A stretch of 49,861 nt of DNA from Rikenellaceae bacterium. GTDB lineage: Bacteria > Bacteroidota > Bacteroidia > Bacteroidales > UBA932. The stretch lies in contig JALFGP010000131.1 in assembly GCA_022777205.1 (NCBI GenBank), forward strand, positions 1 to 49,861. The letters run 5' to 3'. The stretch's first letter is position 1. Each line of letters begins with the position of its first letter. This document shows, piece by piece, positions 30,560 to 40,692 of this stretch. Position numbers and translations under genes: made by a program. The notes beneath the pieces were generated by a model. That model did no database searches. It had not been told where the DNA came from and was given only the letters and a program-made list of their open reading frames with translations.

Positions 30560-31090
30560 TCAAACGAAAAAACTGAAATGGACATTTCCGTACTTTCTTT
30601 CCTTGAGGAAGTGCGGATGTTCTTTGAATGAATATCCGGCAGGATGCTCCAGAATAAAGTAGCATTCTGGATGCAGTATGTCCGCTGCAAAAACCTTGTC
30701 AGGAATCTGATCCAGGCCCTCAAGTGCATATGGAGGGTCGGCAAAGACAAGGTCAAACTTCTCACGGCAGAGATTGAGGAAATCGAAGACATTGTGATGC
30801 ACCACGGTAAGGTTCTGCAAGCCAAGTGACGCTGCCTGGGATCTTATGAAGCTGGCGTTGGCAGGGGCCATTTCAACGGTATAGACCATAGATGCGCCGC
30901 GTGAGGCAAATTCATAGGAGATGGAACCGGAGCCTCCGAAAAGGTCCAGAACTTGAAGGCCTTCGAATTCATATTCATTATTGAGGATGTTGAAGAGGCC
31001 CTCCTTTGCGAAATCAGTGGTGGGTCTGGCCTTGTAACCCAATGGAACATCTATGTTACGTCCCTTTAGTCTTCCTCCTATTATCCTCAT
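30560..31090 (-). CDS. rsmD: 16S rRNA (guanine966-N2)-methyltransferase RsmD
   Basis: MRIIGGRLKGRNIDVP, RPTTDFAKEGLFNIL, LDLFGGSGSISYEFASRGA, FADPPY. Confidence 0.95.
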   Translation of the reverse strand: MRIIGGRLKGRNIDVPLGYKARPTTDFAKEGLFNILNNEYEFEGLQVLDLFGGSGSISYEFASRGASMVYTVEMAPANASFIRSQAASLGLQNLTVVHHNVFDFLNLCREKFDLVFADPPYALEGLDQIPDKVFAADILHPECYFILEHPAGYSFKEHPHFLKERKYGNVHFSFFV

Positions 31091-31092
31091 AA

Positions 31093-31770
31093 TCAGTAAA
31101 TTATATCCACAGAACGGAAATAGCTGCACAGTGAAATCTCCTCCTCTTCGCTTAAAGGAGTTGCGAAAAAGATATCGGTCATTTCCATATTGAGCTGTAG
31201 GGATTTTACGGCATCGAAAATCCAGTATTCTGCTGTCGTGAAACTGTCGGCACGGAAAGTCGAGCACAATCTCAGACTTTTGCCTTCGGCTATGACCAGA
31301 CATAGTACGCGACCGTCGTAGGAACACAGCACCTTATTGTATTGTTGTACAAGAGGGATGTGCCTGAGCAGCCTGTACAGTTCAGGCAGAACTCTCACCT
31401 TCTGGCAACCGGATAGTTTCAGAGTCTGGACTACTGCTCCGGCAAGAGGTGATTCGGGCCCGGAGGACCAGATGAGGACGGCATCAAGACCGGGTGCGGG
31501 CTCACAAAATACCGAATCGTCATCAGAGACCGCAGCAACACAAGCAAGCAGGTTCCTCTCGTTGCCGGGAATATGGAAATCAGAAGGGACCAGGGTTACA
31601 GAAGGTGTGAAAGTGGAAACCTCCGCTTCCTCGTATTCGCTTCTGAGCTCAGGTGCAGTAAAAACAGACCCGGCATCCATCCACTCCGATGAATGCCCGG
31701 TCTGATCTCTATTTATAAGGAATCCCCTGGGGGATACCTTTACGGAAATTTTACTCCCAGTTTCCGGCAT
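31093..31770 (-). CDS. DUF3822 family protein
   Basis: Position next to rsmD as in other Bacteroidales; sequence style VLCSYDGRVLCLVIAEGKSLRLCSTF. Confidence 0.7.
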   Translation of the reverse strand: MPETGSKISVKVSPRGFLINRDQTGHSSEWMDAGSVFTAPELRSEYEEAEVSTFTPSVTLVPSDFHIPGNERNLLACVAAVSDDDSVFCEPAPGLDAVLIWSSGPESPLAGAVVQTLKLSGCQKVRVLPELYRLLRHIPLVQQYNKVLCSYDGRVLCLVIAEGKSLRLCSTFRADSFTTAEYWIFDAVKSLQLNMEMTDIFFATPLSEEEEISLCSYFRSVDIIY

Positions 31771-32443
31771 TGTTGTTAGGTGCTGAAACGCTTCCGACTT
31801 TCAAACCAGGGTAACGGTCGGACTTGATTCTGTCGTCATCGAGATTGATTCTCAACTGATTGTCAAGACCTTTGAGAAGAGCTTTGTATGGCATTGCAGC
31901 CTCGAAAAGAGGAACCTGCACACCAGACACCATCCTGATGGTTGACTCCATCTCAACCGGCTGGCCCTCGCTGAAAGGAATGACTCCTATGACATCCACA
32001 TTGAAATTGTCACGATTAGTGAAAAGGGTGTCGCTTACCGGAATTTCGCTTTCAGTTGTGAATACGAGTCTCTGGCCCTGAGCCACGAGTTCAAGCATCT
32101 GCTCGGCAGTAATCTTCGGATTCTTCTTCTTTAGGGCCTTGGTATTGACCACTGCAAGGGAGTCGTCCATAGAACCGACTTTCATCACAACCTTCATCTT
32201 GCCGGACTTGTAGAAAGTTATGAGGGTGTCGAATGAAGAAGTGTACCTTCCGTTGACACTCTTGAATGCAACCTGAAGGTCTCGGATGTCCTTGAGCTGC
32301 TGGATGGCAACTTTTTCTCTGGCATCCTTTGCCTTGTTGAACTTGATAGGCTCCATTACGCTCTGGACAGTGACTACAGCCAGAAGGATGATGACTACAG
32401 GAAGCAGGATTCCTGTCACGAGTAACTTAACAGTCTTGTTCAT
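31751..32443 (-). CDS. Conserved hypothetical single-TM protein, pseudopilin-like topology
   Basis: N-terminal TM followed by helix and LQVAFKSVNGRYTSSFDTLITFY; 20-nt overlap with downstream DUF3822 gene. Confidence 0.7.
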   Translation of the reverse strand: MNKTVKLLVTGILLPVVIILLAVVTVQSVMEPIKFNKAKDAREKVAIQQLKDIRDLQVAFKSVNGRYTSSFDTLITFYKSGKMKVVMKVGSMDDSLAVVNTKALKKKNPKITAEQMLELVAQGQRLVFTTESEIPVSDTLFTNRDNFNVDVIGVIPFSEGQPVEMESTIRMVSGVQVPLFEAAMPYKALLKGLDNQLRINLDDDRIKSDRYPGLKVGSVSAPNNNAGNWE

Positions 32444-32593
32444 TATGTTTTAGTTTATTTATTACTCAAAGCATCAGGTTTTCGGAAAAAACGCGTTCTC
32501 ATTTTTCCAAAAACTTGACAAAGTTATGAATTTGATTTATGAATTGCAATAATAAATTGTTAATTTTGCAAGCCAAAAAGAAAAGCTGAGATT

Positions 32594-33646
32594 ATGTCAG
32601 AAGCGGAAAAAATACATCTTTTCGACAGCTGGCTCAAAGAGTCGGCCAGAATAGTCATTTCCACCCACATGCACCCGGACGGGGATGCAGTGGGCAGTTC
32701 CTGCGGTCTGGCCAGCTATCTGAAGGACAGGGGCAGAACTGTGGACGTGGTGTTTCCCGACCCGGTTCCCGACACCCTCGGCTTCGCTATGGACCCGCAA
32801 ATCAAGGGACTGACCCATTCCGGCCGCAGGGACTGTGAAAAACTCATCTCCGAGGCAGACCTGCTCATAAGCATAGACTATAATCGGCCTGACCGTGCGG
32901 CTGAGCTGGCAGATGCAATCAGGGCATCGAAGGCCAGGAAGGTTCTGATAGACCACCACCTCAACCCGGACGAAAATTTCTACGACCTGATTTTCTCTAC
33001 AATCGAGATTTCCTCCTCCTGCGAGGTTCTGTACGGCATCTTGAAGAAGTTGCCCGACATAGACGGAAACGTGCCGGCCATAGGTGCAAGCGCTCTGAAA
33101 TTGCTGATGCTGGGTATGACCACGGACACCAACAATTTTTCCAACTCCACCTATCCCTCTACCTTGCAGATGGCAAGTGAGCTTCTGGCTGCCGGAGTGG
33201 ACCGTCAGGAAATATTGTCCGGGCTCTACAACAGCTACCGGGAAAACAGGTTCCGCTTTATGGGAGAATACCTGAGCGACAAGCTGACCATCACCCCTTA
33301 CGGCCTTGCCTATGCGGTGATAACCACTGAAGATCTCGAAAGATACGACATACGCGAAGGTGAAACAGAAGGTTTTGTGAATATGCCTCTGGGAATTGCT
33401 GGGGTCAGAATGAGCATTTTTCTCAGGCAGGAGGGAAACCTGTTCAGGGTCTCTGTCAGGTCCAAGCAGGGAGTTTCCGCAAACCGCTGTGCCACAATGT
33501 ACTTCAACGGTGGCGGACACGAGAACGCATCTGGCGGGAGGCTTACCATTCCCCAGGACGTTGAATCGGCCGGGGCGGCCAGGGAATATATAGAAAGGTC
33601 CTGCAGTGAATTTTTCAGCAAGGACGAATTGTGGAAAAGCAAATGA
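32594..33646 (+). CDS. DHH/DHHA1 family phosphoesterase (NrnA-like bifunctional oligoribonuclease/PAP phosphatase)
   Basis: HMHPDGDAVGSS, IDYNRPDRA, DHHLNP, TTDTNNFSNS, GGGHENASGG. Confidence 0.94.
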   Translation: MSEAEKIHLFDSWLKESARIVISTHMHPDGDAVGSSCGLASYLKDRGRTVDVVFPDPVPDTLGFAMDPQIKGLTHSGRRDCEKLISEADLLISIDYNRPDRAAELADAIRASKARKVLIDHHLNPDENFYDLIFSTIEISSSCEVLYGILKKLPDIDGNVPAIGASALKLLMLGMTTDTNNFSNSTYPSTLQMASELLAAGVDRQEILSGLYNSYRENRFRFMGEYLSDKLTITPYGLAYAVITTEDLERYDIREGETEGFVNMPLGIAGVRMSIFLRQEGNLFRVSVRSKQGVSANRCATMYFNGGGHENASGGRLTIPQDVESAGAAREYIERSCSEFFSKDELWKSK

Positions 33647-34170
33647 GAAGAAGTTTTACGATAATTTGCGCGGCTTTGGCCCTGCTTTCCTGCAACCAGC
33701 AGTTGCAGACCACCTACGACAATCAGGACAAGAAGATTGACAGCTTCATCTCCAGCCAGTTGTCGTCCGGAGCTGCCAAACGGGTATATGTCAATGACGG
33801 TTGCAGCAGGGTGGTACTCGAGGAGGGACAAGGTCCAGACAGCCTGGCTGCGGACGGAAAGGTCACCTTCCATTATGCAGCCTATACCTTCACCGGCAGT
33901 CTGAACAAGAACAATCTTTTCGACACCAACCACCCGGAGACCGCCCAAGCCAGCGGATGGAGCGACATAGACACAAACCCTGTCACTCTCGACCTGAAAA
34001 CAGACCAGGTGATGAAAGGACTGAGAAACGGACTGTTCGGAGTGAAGGCCGGACAGGAATGCTACATACTATTTAACGGAAAGTACGGTTTCGGGAACAA
34101 GCCCGTTGGCACAGTTTCTGCCAATGCCGCGCTGCTCTACCACATCTGGGTGATATCCATTCAGAATTAG
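33643..34170 (+). CDS. FKBP-type peptidyl-prolyl isomerase-like lipoprotein
   Basis: Lipobox ALLSC; GKVTFHYAAYTFTGS...FDTN...VMKGLRNGLFGVKAGQECYILF; ATGA overlap with upstream gene. Confidence 0.85.
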   Translation: MRRSFTIICAALALLSCNQQLQTTYDNQDKKIDSFISSQLSSGAAKRVYVNDGCSRVVLEEGQGPDSLAADGKVTFHYAAYTFTGSLNKNNLFDTNHPETAQASGWSDIDTNPVTLDLKTDQVMKGLRNGLFGVKAGQECYILFNGKYGFGNKPVGTVSANAALLYHIWVISIQN

Positions 34171-34197
34171 AGCCTCAAAGGAACTCAGATTAAACAG

Positions 34198-35286
34198 ATG
34201 AATATGAACAGAAGAATCATTTTAGCCTCAGCCCTGGCAACCCTTGTTCTTGGCGGATGTGCAAAAGAAATCCCCGCCGGCATCTTCGATGACGAGTCGA
34301 GATACCTGAATGCTTGGTTGAAACAGGACCACACGGATGATTGGGAAATCAATATAAACAGGAATCCTGAGACTGGACTTCCGGACACGCTCGGACGCGG
34401 AGTTTTCCTGCTTTCAGAAACGGAAGGCTCGGGAAATGCTGCAATCAGCGGCAGTTACGTAAAGATACATTTCGTAGAGAGGCTGCTCAACGGCACCATA
34501 AGTGCATCCAGCGCAGAAGACCAGGCCAAGCAGCTGCTCACCTATGACAAGACCTATTATTATGGTCCAAAGATTTTCTGCCTGTCTACCGGCGTCAACA
34601 CAGCCGGCTTTGTGGACGCCATCAAAGGTATGAAGGAAGGCGGCAAAAGAACGGTGCTTATTCCACAGTGGCTCAACAGCAATTCCGACTTCGCGACAGA
34701 GCAGGAATATAAGAATGTTTCGAATGCCGATGCCTCCTCCTGCATATACGAACTCGAACTGTTACAAGTTATTTACGACTTCGATCAATACCGCATCGAC
34801 GAAATAGAGAAGTTCATCAATGAGGGAATAGAGCAGAAGAGATGGAAATACGAAAACAGCGGGAAGTTTGTAGATAAGGTTGACAGCATAGGCAGAGGGT
34901 TCTATTTTATCCCGATTACAGATACTACCGGGCACAAAGCCTTCCCTTCAGACACCACAATCAAAATCAACTACACCGGTTATCGTCTTGATGGACAAGC
35001 ATTTGATACCACAGTCAAGAAAACGGCCATCGACAATTATATCCAATCATCCTCAGCGACTTACGAGCCGAAAGAAATCAAATGGGCGGAAACTTATTCC
35101 GGACTCACAATGGATGGCAGCAGCCTCATCAAAGGATTCACAAAGACCATTTGGCAGATGAACAGAGGCAAGGGCATCGGTATTTTCTGGTCCAGTCTCG
35201 GATATGGAAGCAGTGCAAGCGGAAACAGGATTCCGGCTTATGCCCCTCTGATGTTCGAAGTGGAATTTGTGAAGGAAGAGGAGTAA
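34198..35286 (+). CDS. FKBP-type PPIase lipoprotein with two FKBP-like domains
   Basis: Lipobox LGGC; C-terminal INYTGYRLDGQAFDTT...IKGFTKTIWQMNRGKGIGIFW...IPAYAPLMFEVEF; N-terminal second FKBP-like segment. Confidence 0.85.
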   Translation: MNMNRRIILASALATLVLGGCAKEIPAGIFDDESRYLNAWLKQDHTDDWEININRNPETGLPDTLGRGVFLLSETEGSGNAAISGSYVKIHFVERLLNGTISASSAEDQAKQLLTYDKTYYYGPKIFCLSTGVNTAGFVDAIKGMKEGGKRTVLIPQWLNSNSDFATEQEYKNVSNADASSCIYELELLQVIYDFDQYRIDEIEKFINEGIEQKRWKYENSGKFVDKVDSIGRGFYFIPITDTTGHKAFPSDTTIKINYTGYRLDGQAFDTTVKKTAIDNYIQSSSATYEPKEIKWAETYSGLTMDGSSLIKGFTKTIWQMNRGKGIGIFWSSLGYGSSASGNRIPAYAPLMFEVEFVKEEE

Positions 35287-35292
35287 AAGCTG

Positions 35293-36690
35293 ATGGCTGA
35301 AGAAATAAGGGCGGGCTCAGTGCCCACGGAACTCGGAACAGAAAAAATCTGGAAACTGCTGAAAAGCTATGCCCTGCCGGCCATAATTGCGATGACGGCA
35401 TCTTCGCTCTACAATATGGTGGACAGCATATTTGTGGGGCACGGAGTGGGGCCGCTCGCCATATCCGGGCTGGCAGTCACCTTCCCTTTGATGAACCTCT
35501 CAACGGCTTTCGGTACACTTGTCGGAGTGGGAGGAAGTACACTTCTTTCCATACTCCTGGGGCAGAAAAACTACAACGGAGTCCGGAAAGTTCTAAGCAA
35601 TATCATCACCCTGAATATTATTATAGGACTGCTTTTCTCGGCGGTATCACTCATTTTTCTGGATCCCATACTGCTTTTCTTCGGAGCCAGTGAGAACACC
35701 ATCCCATACGCCCGTGACTATATGCGCATTATATTGATAGGCAATGTGATAACTCACGTCTATTTCGGGCTGAACAATGCTATGCGTGCAACTGGAAATC
35801 CGAAAAAGGCTATGGGCCTGACCATATTCACGGTGCTTTTCAACACAATCCTGGATCCGATAATGATTTTCGGGCTGGATATGGGAATACGCGGAGCAGC
35901 CTGGGCCACGGTGATTGCGCAGGCCCTTGCGATGATTTACGTGATATTGCATTTCAGCCGCAAGGACAAGGACATCCGCTTTATCAACGGCATTATCAGT
36001 CTGGACTGGAGGATTGCAAAAGACTCACTGGAAATAGGTTTCGGACCGTTTCTGATGAATGCGGCATCCTGCATAGTGGCACTTTTCATCAATCAGCAGA
36101 TGGGCAAATACGCAGGGGATATGGGAATCGGAGCCTATGGCATCTGCAACCGTTTCACCTTCCTCTTTGTGATGATATGTATGGGATTGAATCAGGGGAT
36201 GCAGCCTATCGCGGGCTATAATTACGGGGCGAGGCTCTATTCGAGGGTGAAAGAAGTCTATCTCAAGACCGCTCTACTTGCGACAATAGTTTCACTGCTC
36301 TGCTTCATTGTGTGCGTATTCTTCCCGAGACTGGCCTGTTCCATCTTCACAAGGGATCCGGAACTTCTGGAAATGTCCTCCAAAGGCCTTAGAATTATGA
36401 ATATTGTATTCCCGGTTGTGGGTTTCCAGATGGTAGGAACCAACCTGTTCCAATGTCTGGGAATGGTACGCAAGTCTGTTTTCCTGTCTCTCGCCCGTCA
36501 GTTGCTCTGCCTTGTTCCTCTGATCTATCTTCTGCCCATGGCATTCGGTGCAGAAGGGGTGTGGATGAGCTTTCCTCTGTCCGATTCCATAGCGAGCATT
36601 CTTACGGTGATATTGCTGGGACGGCTATTCTCCAAATTCAACAAAGTCAAAGACGGTGATGCACCGGAACTAATAGGAGGCAAATTCTGA
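35293..36690 (+). CDS. MATE family efflux transporter
   Basis: YALPAIIAMTASSLYNMVDSIFVGHGVGPLAISGLAVTFPLMNL; 12-TM pattern. Confidence 0.95.
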   Translation: MAEEIRAGSVPTELGTEKIWKLLKSYALPAIIAMTASSLYNMVDSIFVGHGVGPLAISGLAVTFPLMNLSTAFGTLVGVGGSTLLSILLGQKNYNGVRKVLSNIITLNIIIGLLFSAVSLIFLDPILLFFGASENTIPYARDYMRIILIGNVITHVYFGLNNAMRATGNPKKAMGLTIFTVLFNTILDPIMIFGLDMGIRGAAWATVIAQALAMIYVILHFSRKDKDIRFINGIISLDWRIAKDSLEIGFGPFLMNAASCIVALFINQQMGKYAGDMGIGAYGICNRFTFLFVMICMGLNQGMQPIAGYNYGARLYSRVKEVYLKTALLATIVSLLCFIVCVFFPRLACSIFTRDPELLEMSSKGLRIMNIVFPVVGFQMVGTNLFQCLGMVRKSVFLSLARQLLCLVPLIYLLPMAFGAEGVWMSFPLSDSIASILTVILLGRLFSKFNKVKDGDAPELIGGKF

Positions 36691-37301
36691 TGAAAAAGAT
36701 TATAATAAACATAGGCAGGCAATTCGGATGCGGGGCAAAAGATGTGGCCGATGCCATAGGACGCAAGACAGGCATTCCGGTCTATGACAGCGAGTTGCTC
36801 AAGAAAGCCGCCCAGGATTTCGGGTTCAGCGAATCCCTTTTCAGCGGCAGTGACGAGAAAAAGCGCAGTTTTTCGCTTGCATCCATTTTCAACAGCAATA
36901 TTTTTGGATGTTCCTCTATGAATGACGATGCCAGCCTGTTTGCAATGCAGGCCGAGGCAATCAAAAACATAGCCCGGAACGGTTCAGCAATCATCATAGG
37001 CCGCGCCGCCAACTACATACTCCGGGACCAGGACTTCTGCCTCGATGTATTCCTGACCTGTCCCCTTGAGGAAAGGACCAAAAGAGTGGCACACAGGGAA
37101 GGATTGAGTGAGGAGGATGCATTGGAGTATATCGAGCGCAGGGAGAAGGAACGCAGGGACTATTACAACACCTTCACGTTCGGAGACTGGGGTATGGCCT
37201 CCACCTATGACCTCTGCGTGGACACTTCCCTGCTTGGAGTGGAAGGTACAGCTGAAATGATTCTGGACTTTGCAAGAAAAACGGGAAGATATGAGGCTTG
37301 A
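36690..37301 (+). CDS. Cytidylate kinase-like family protein
   Basis: IINIGRQFGCGAKDVADAIGRKTGIPVYDSELL; SAIIIGRAANYILRD; 1-nt overlap with MATE gene. Confidence 0.9.
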   Translation: MKKIIINIGRQFGCGAKDVADAIGRKTGIPVYDSELLKKAAQDFGFSESLFSGSDEKKRSFSLASIFNSNIFGCSSMNDDASLFAMQAEAIKNIARNGSAIIIGRAANYILRDQDFCLDVFLTCPLEERTKRVAHREGLSEEDALEYIERREKERRDYYNTFTFGDWGMASTYDLCVDTSLLGVEGTAEMILDFARKTGRYEA

Positions 37302-38604
37302 CAGAAAGAAACTCTTCATATTCTGCACCGGCATACTGCTGATAGTTCTGGCCATTGTCATTCTGGGAAAGCGGAAGGACAGGACAAATCAGAATGACAC
37401 ATCGGACAGGACACTCTCCCTCAACTTCAAGCTGAACAATGAAATGTCTGATTTTCCGGGAATTGAGAAAATGGATGCCAGGGTACAAAAATATATGAGT
37501 TACTGGCATTTGAACGGGACTCAGCTGGCCGTGATCCGCAATGATTCCCTGGTTTTCTGCAAGGGTTACGGGATATGCGACAGCTGTCCCACACCGGGGA
37601 ATCCCGATTCGACCTTGGCAATGGGACCGGGGAATATAATGAGGGTTGCTTCCGTTTCCAAACTCATAACGGCAGTCGGCATAATGAAACTGCAGGAAGA
37701 GGGACGGCTCCGGCTTGACGACCAGGTGTTCGGAGCGGAAGGCATACTCTGCGACAGCACTTACGCCATACCTGAAAAAAGCCTGAAGGACTACAGCAAG
37801 ATTACTGTGGAGCACCTGCTGAGGCATCAGGCCGGTTTCCGCAGAGACCCTGTGTTCTCAGCCCTTGATGTGACAAAGCAATTGGGTCTGGAAAACCCTC
37901 CGACTCTCGGGGACTATTGCGGCCTCGTACTGAACAGAAAGCTCAGATTCGCGCCAGGCAAGAGCAACAGCTATTCGAATTTCGGGTATATGCTACTGAC
38001 TGAAATCATTGAAAGGGTCAGCGGGGAAGAATATGAGGAATATATACGCAAACACGTGCTGGAGCCCTGCGGATGCTACGACATGCACATCGCGAACAAT
38101 TACTACGAGGAAAAATATCCCAACGAAAGCCGCTATTTCGTGCACGAGGGGGATGGAAAAGTGGTGCAGGAGTACAATGGCAGCGGGCGTATGGTGGAAA
38201 GATGCTATGGCGGAAATGACATCAATCTTCTGAAAGGAGCCGGGGCTTGGGTCTGCTCGGCTGCGGAACTGGCACTGCTTGTGGCTTCTATTGACGGAAA
38301 ACCCGGGTTGGAGGACATACTGCTGCCGGAAAGCGTGGAAGAAATGATCTGGTGCAGACGTAAGGAAGACTACGCCATAGGTTGGAACGAGACCAACCCC
38401 AAGAAGGGATGGATAAGGACAGGAACGCTTGCGGGCACCAATGCCGTAATCAAGTATTTCCCTGATGGTGAATGTTGGATTTTCCTGAGCAACACAAGCA
38501 CTTGGAAAGGCCCGAATCACTTCCGCTACACATCCCAGCTGTTTGACAAACTGCGCAGGGACTATTCGGGAAAAATCCCGTCAAGGAATCTTTTTGAAAT
38601 CTGA
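37291..38604 (+). CDS. Membrane-anchored serine hydrolase (class C beta-lactamase family)
   Basis: N-terminal TM; SVSK (SxxK), YSNFGYMLLTEI (YSN), TGTLAGT (KTG-like). Confidence 0.9.
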   Translation: MRLDRKKLFIFCTGILLIVLAIVILGKRKDRTNQNDTSDRTLSLNFKLNNEMSDFPGIEKMDARVQKYMSYWHLNGTQLAVIRNDSLVFCKGYGICDSCPTPGNPDSTLAMGPGNIMRVASVSKLITAVGIMKLQEEGRLRLDDQVFGAEGILCDSTYAIPEKSLKDYSKITVEHLLRHQAGFRRDPVFSALDVTKQLGLENPPTLGDYCGLVLNRKLRFAPGKSNSYSNFGYMLLTEIIERVSGEEYEEYIRKHVLEPCGCYDMHIANNYYEEKYPNESRYFVHEGDGKVVQEYNGSGRMVERCYGGNDINLLKGAGAWVCSAAELALLVASIDGKPGLEDILLPESVEEMIWCRRKEDYAIGWNETNPKKGWIRTGTLAGTNAVIKYFPDGECWIFLSNTSTWKGPNHFRYTSQLFDKLRRDYSGKIPSRNLFEI

Positions 38605-38608
38605 ACAG

Positions 38609-39223
38609 CTACTGGAAGAGACCGAAGAGTTGGGCATCGATACGGTCGGTGATGAGAGCGAAATCCTCCGGACGGTTTTCGAAATCCAGATTGTCGCCTT
38701 CAATGGTGATGACTTTGCCCGGGTAAGAGGCTATCCATTTCTCGTACAAGTCGTTAAGCCCGGTGAGATACTCGATGCTGATGCCTTTCTCATAATCCCT
38801 GCCCCTTTTGGAAATCTGGGAAACCAGATGAGGAATGGATGAGCGGATATAAATGAGCAGGTCAGGATATTTCACGGAAGACATCACGACCTTGTACAGT
38901 TCCATATAGGTATTGAAATCCCTTTCGGTCAGATTGCCCATAAGGTAGTTGTTGCGTACGAAGATTTCCACGCCCTCGAAAATGGTCCTGTCCTGAATGA
39001 TGGTGTCCTCGTGTTTTGCAATTTCCATCACGTCCTTCAGGCGCTGGGCAAGGAAATAGGTCTCAAGATTGTAGGACCAGCGGGGAATGTCGGCATAGTA
39101 GTCTTCCAAATAGGGATTATACGTAACAGCCTCGAATTTCGGGGTCCATCCGTAGTGCGCTGCGAGCATCCTGGTCAAGGTGGTCTTGCCGCAGCCTATA
39201 TTGCCTGCTATACCTATATGCAT
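38609..39223 (-). CDS. Deoxynucleoside kinase (dAdo/dGuo-type)
   Basis: IGIAGNIGCGKTTLTRMLA, QDRTIFEGVEIFVRN, RGRDYEKGISIEYL. Confidence 0.93.
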   Translation of the reverse strand: MHIGIAGNIGCGKTTLTRMLAAHYGWTPKFEAVTYNPYLEDYYADIPRWSYNLETYFLAQRLKDVMEIAKHEDTIIQDRTIFEGVEIFVRNNYLMGNLTERDFNTYMELYKVVMSSVKYPDLLIYIRSSIPHLVSQISKRGRDYEKGISIEYLTGLNDLYEKWIASYPGKVITIEGDNLDFENRPEDFALITDRIDAQLFGLFQ

Positions 39224-39286
39224 AAAAACCTTTTTTTTCGGAAAGTGGACGCGAAATTAACGAATTTCGGCGGAGAGTCCAAATTT

Positions 39287-40594
39287 TTATTCATTCTTGA
39301 GCAAGCCTGTCAATTTGTTCCAGGTCAACTCCCTGTAGTATGAATTGAGTTGGGTACGTTCTTTCTCCGGGAGATACATACTCAGTCCCGAATGAGTGTC
39401 AATAGGGAATCCGTCGCTAAGGGCAAAAGAAGGAGTGGCAGCTTTGTAGAGAATACACTCATCCAATGCCCATTGAAGATCCGAGAGTTCTGTTTCAGAT
39501 GCTCCGGCAGCCTGGACTATGCTGTAGAGATCGTAGAACCAAGCATGACTGGAGTAGCGGAAATATTTTTGAAGCTTTGACGCATCCACATTATCCTTGG
39601 ATATATCATAGTTGCGGAACAGATTGCGGCAAACCGCTGCCAGGGTCCCTAATTTGGAGCAATCCACAACAGATATGGTGGCTGAACGCTTGTATCCGCT
39701 GGAGAGGTCGTAATGATTGAAATAGTTCGTTGCCAATGACACGAGGTCTGCCCTATTCCCTTCCAGCAGGTCGGAAATCATTGTGGTGTAGTCCATTCCG
39801 TCGGAGAGAATCTCGGTCTGGGAAGCAACGACGAAATTGCATTTGTCCCTGAACTCGCAGGCCACTTCCACTCCGCCCATAAAGCAGGCATCGAAAATTA
39901 TGTAATCCAGTTTGAAAGGCAGCAAATCGGCAATTTCCCTTATGTCGGTTTCATAGGCCACATACGGGTTGACATCCGTTACGGTGCAGCCCATACTTTT
40001 GACTCCCGGAACAGGTTCATATAGGTATTCGCCAGAAAGATAAGTTCCGGAAAAGGCAGACCCGAGCCATTCAATAACGTCTGAATTGCCCTCATTTTTA
40101 TATCCCGTCGTACAGTATCCGGGAGGAGTCCATCCGGTGCCATGGGAAGACATCAAAACCCCGAAAGATTCGATTTCGGGATATTTCTGCTTCAAAAATT
40201 CCAGAACCTCCCGGATACGTTCACCTTCGCAGGCAATAGTACCTCTCTCAAATTCAAGCAGTTTCTTCTTCACAATGTTTCCATCTGTATCCTTGTATAT
40301 GCGTTCAAGACAGGGTGAAGTTTTTGTTTTATAGTTTCCGTTGCTCAAATGACTATAAACAAAGAGATAGTTGTCGTCCACAGCATTTCCGGGCACATAG
40401 CCTTGTGACAAGTCCTTGATATCCTGGGAAATTGCGGAACTCAGATTATTGAAACCGAAGCCCATCATCACGTGTGCCCTGATATGTTCCCTTACCACAA
40501 TTACCTTATGGTCACACTCCACGATTGTTTCCTTCTTGCAGGAAACCGTGAAAACTGCAAGCAGTGTCAGGATATATGTAAGAATTTTCTTCAT
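39287..40594 (-). CDS. Clostripain-related (family C11) cysteine peptidase lipoprotein
   Basis: Lipobox TVSC; catalytic motifs LMSSHGTGW and IIFDACFMGGVEVA; start at MKKILTYI. Confidence 0.93.
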   Translation of the reverse strand: MKKILTYILTLLAVFTVSCKKETIVECDHKVIVVREHIRAHVMMGFGFNNLSSAISQDIKDLSQGYVPGNAVDDNYLFVYSHLSNGNYKTKTSPCLERIYKDTDGNIVKKKLLEFERGTIACEGERIREVLEFLKQKYPEIESFGVLMSSHGTGWTPPGYCTTGYKNEGNSDVIEWLGSAFSGTYLSGEYLYEPVPGVKSMGCTVTDVNPYVAYETDIREIADLLPFKLDYIIFDACFMGGVEVACEFRDKCNFVVASQTEILSDGMDYTTMISDLLEGNRADLVSLATNYFNHYDLSSGYKRSATISVVDCSKLGTLAAVCRNLFRNYDISKDNVDASKLQKYFRYSSHAWFYDLYSIVQAAGASETELSDLQWALDECILYKAATPSFALSDGFPIDTHSGLSMYLPEKERTQLNSYYRELTWNKLTGLLKNE

Positions 40595-40692
40595 AATACT
40601 TATCTTTGCAAAATCCGGCAAATAAAACGGCCGTGTCCCTTCCCGGGAAACCGGTGGGCAAAGATAAAAAAAACAAGATAAAAACAGAAATA

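Noticed and set aside
32597-33520. 307-aa minus-strand ORF opposite the DHH phosphoesterase
   Set aside because: Shadow ORF; the plus strand has all DHH/DHHA1 motifs.
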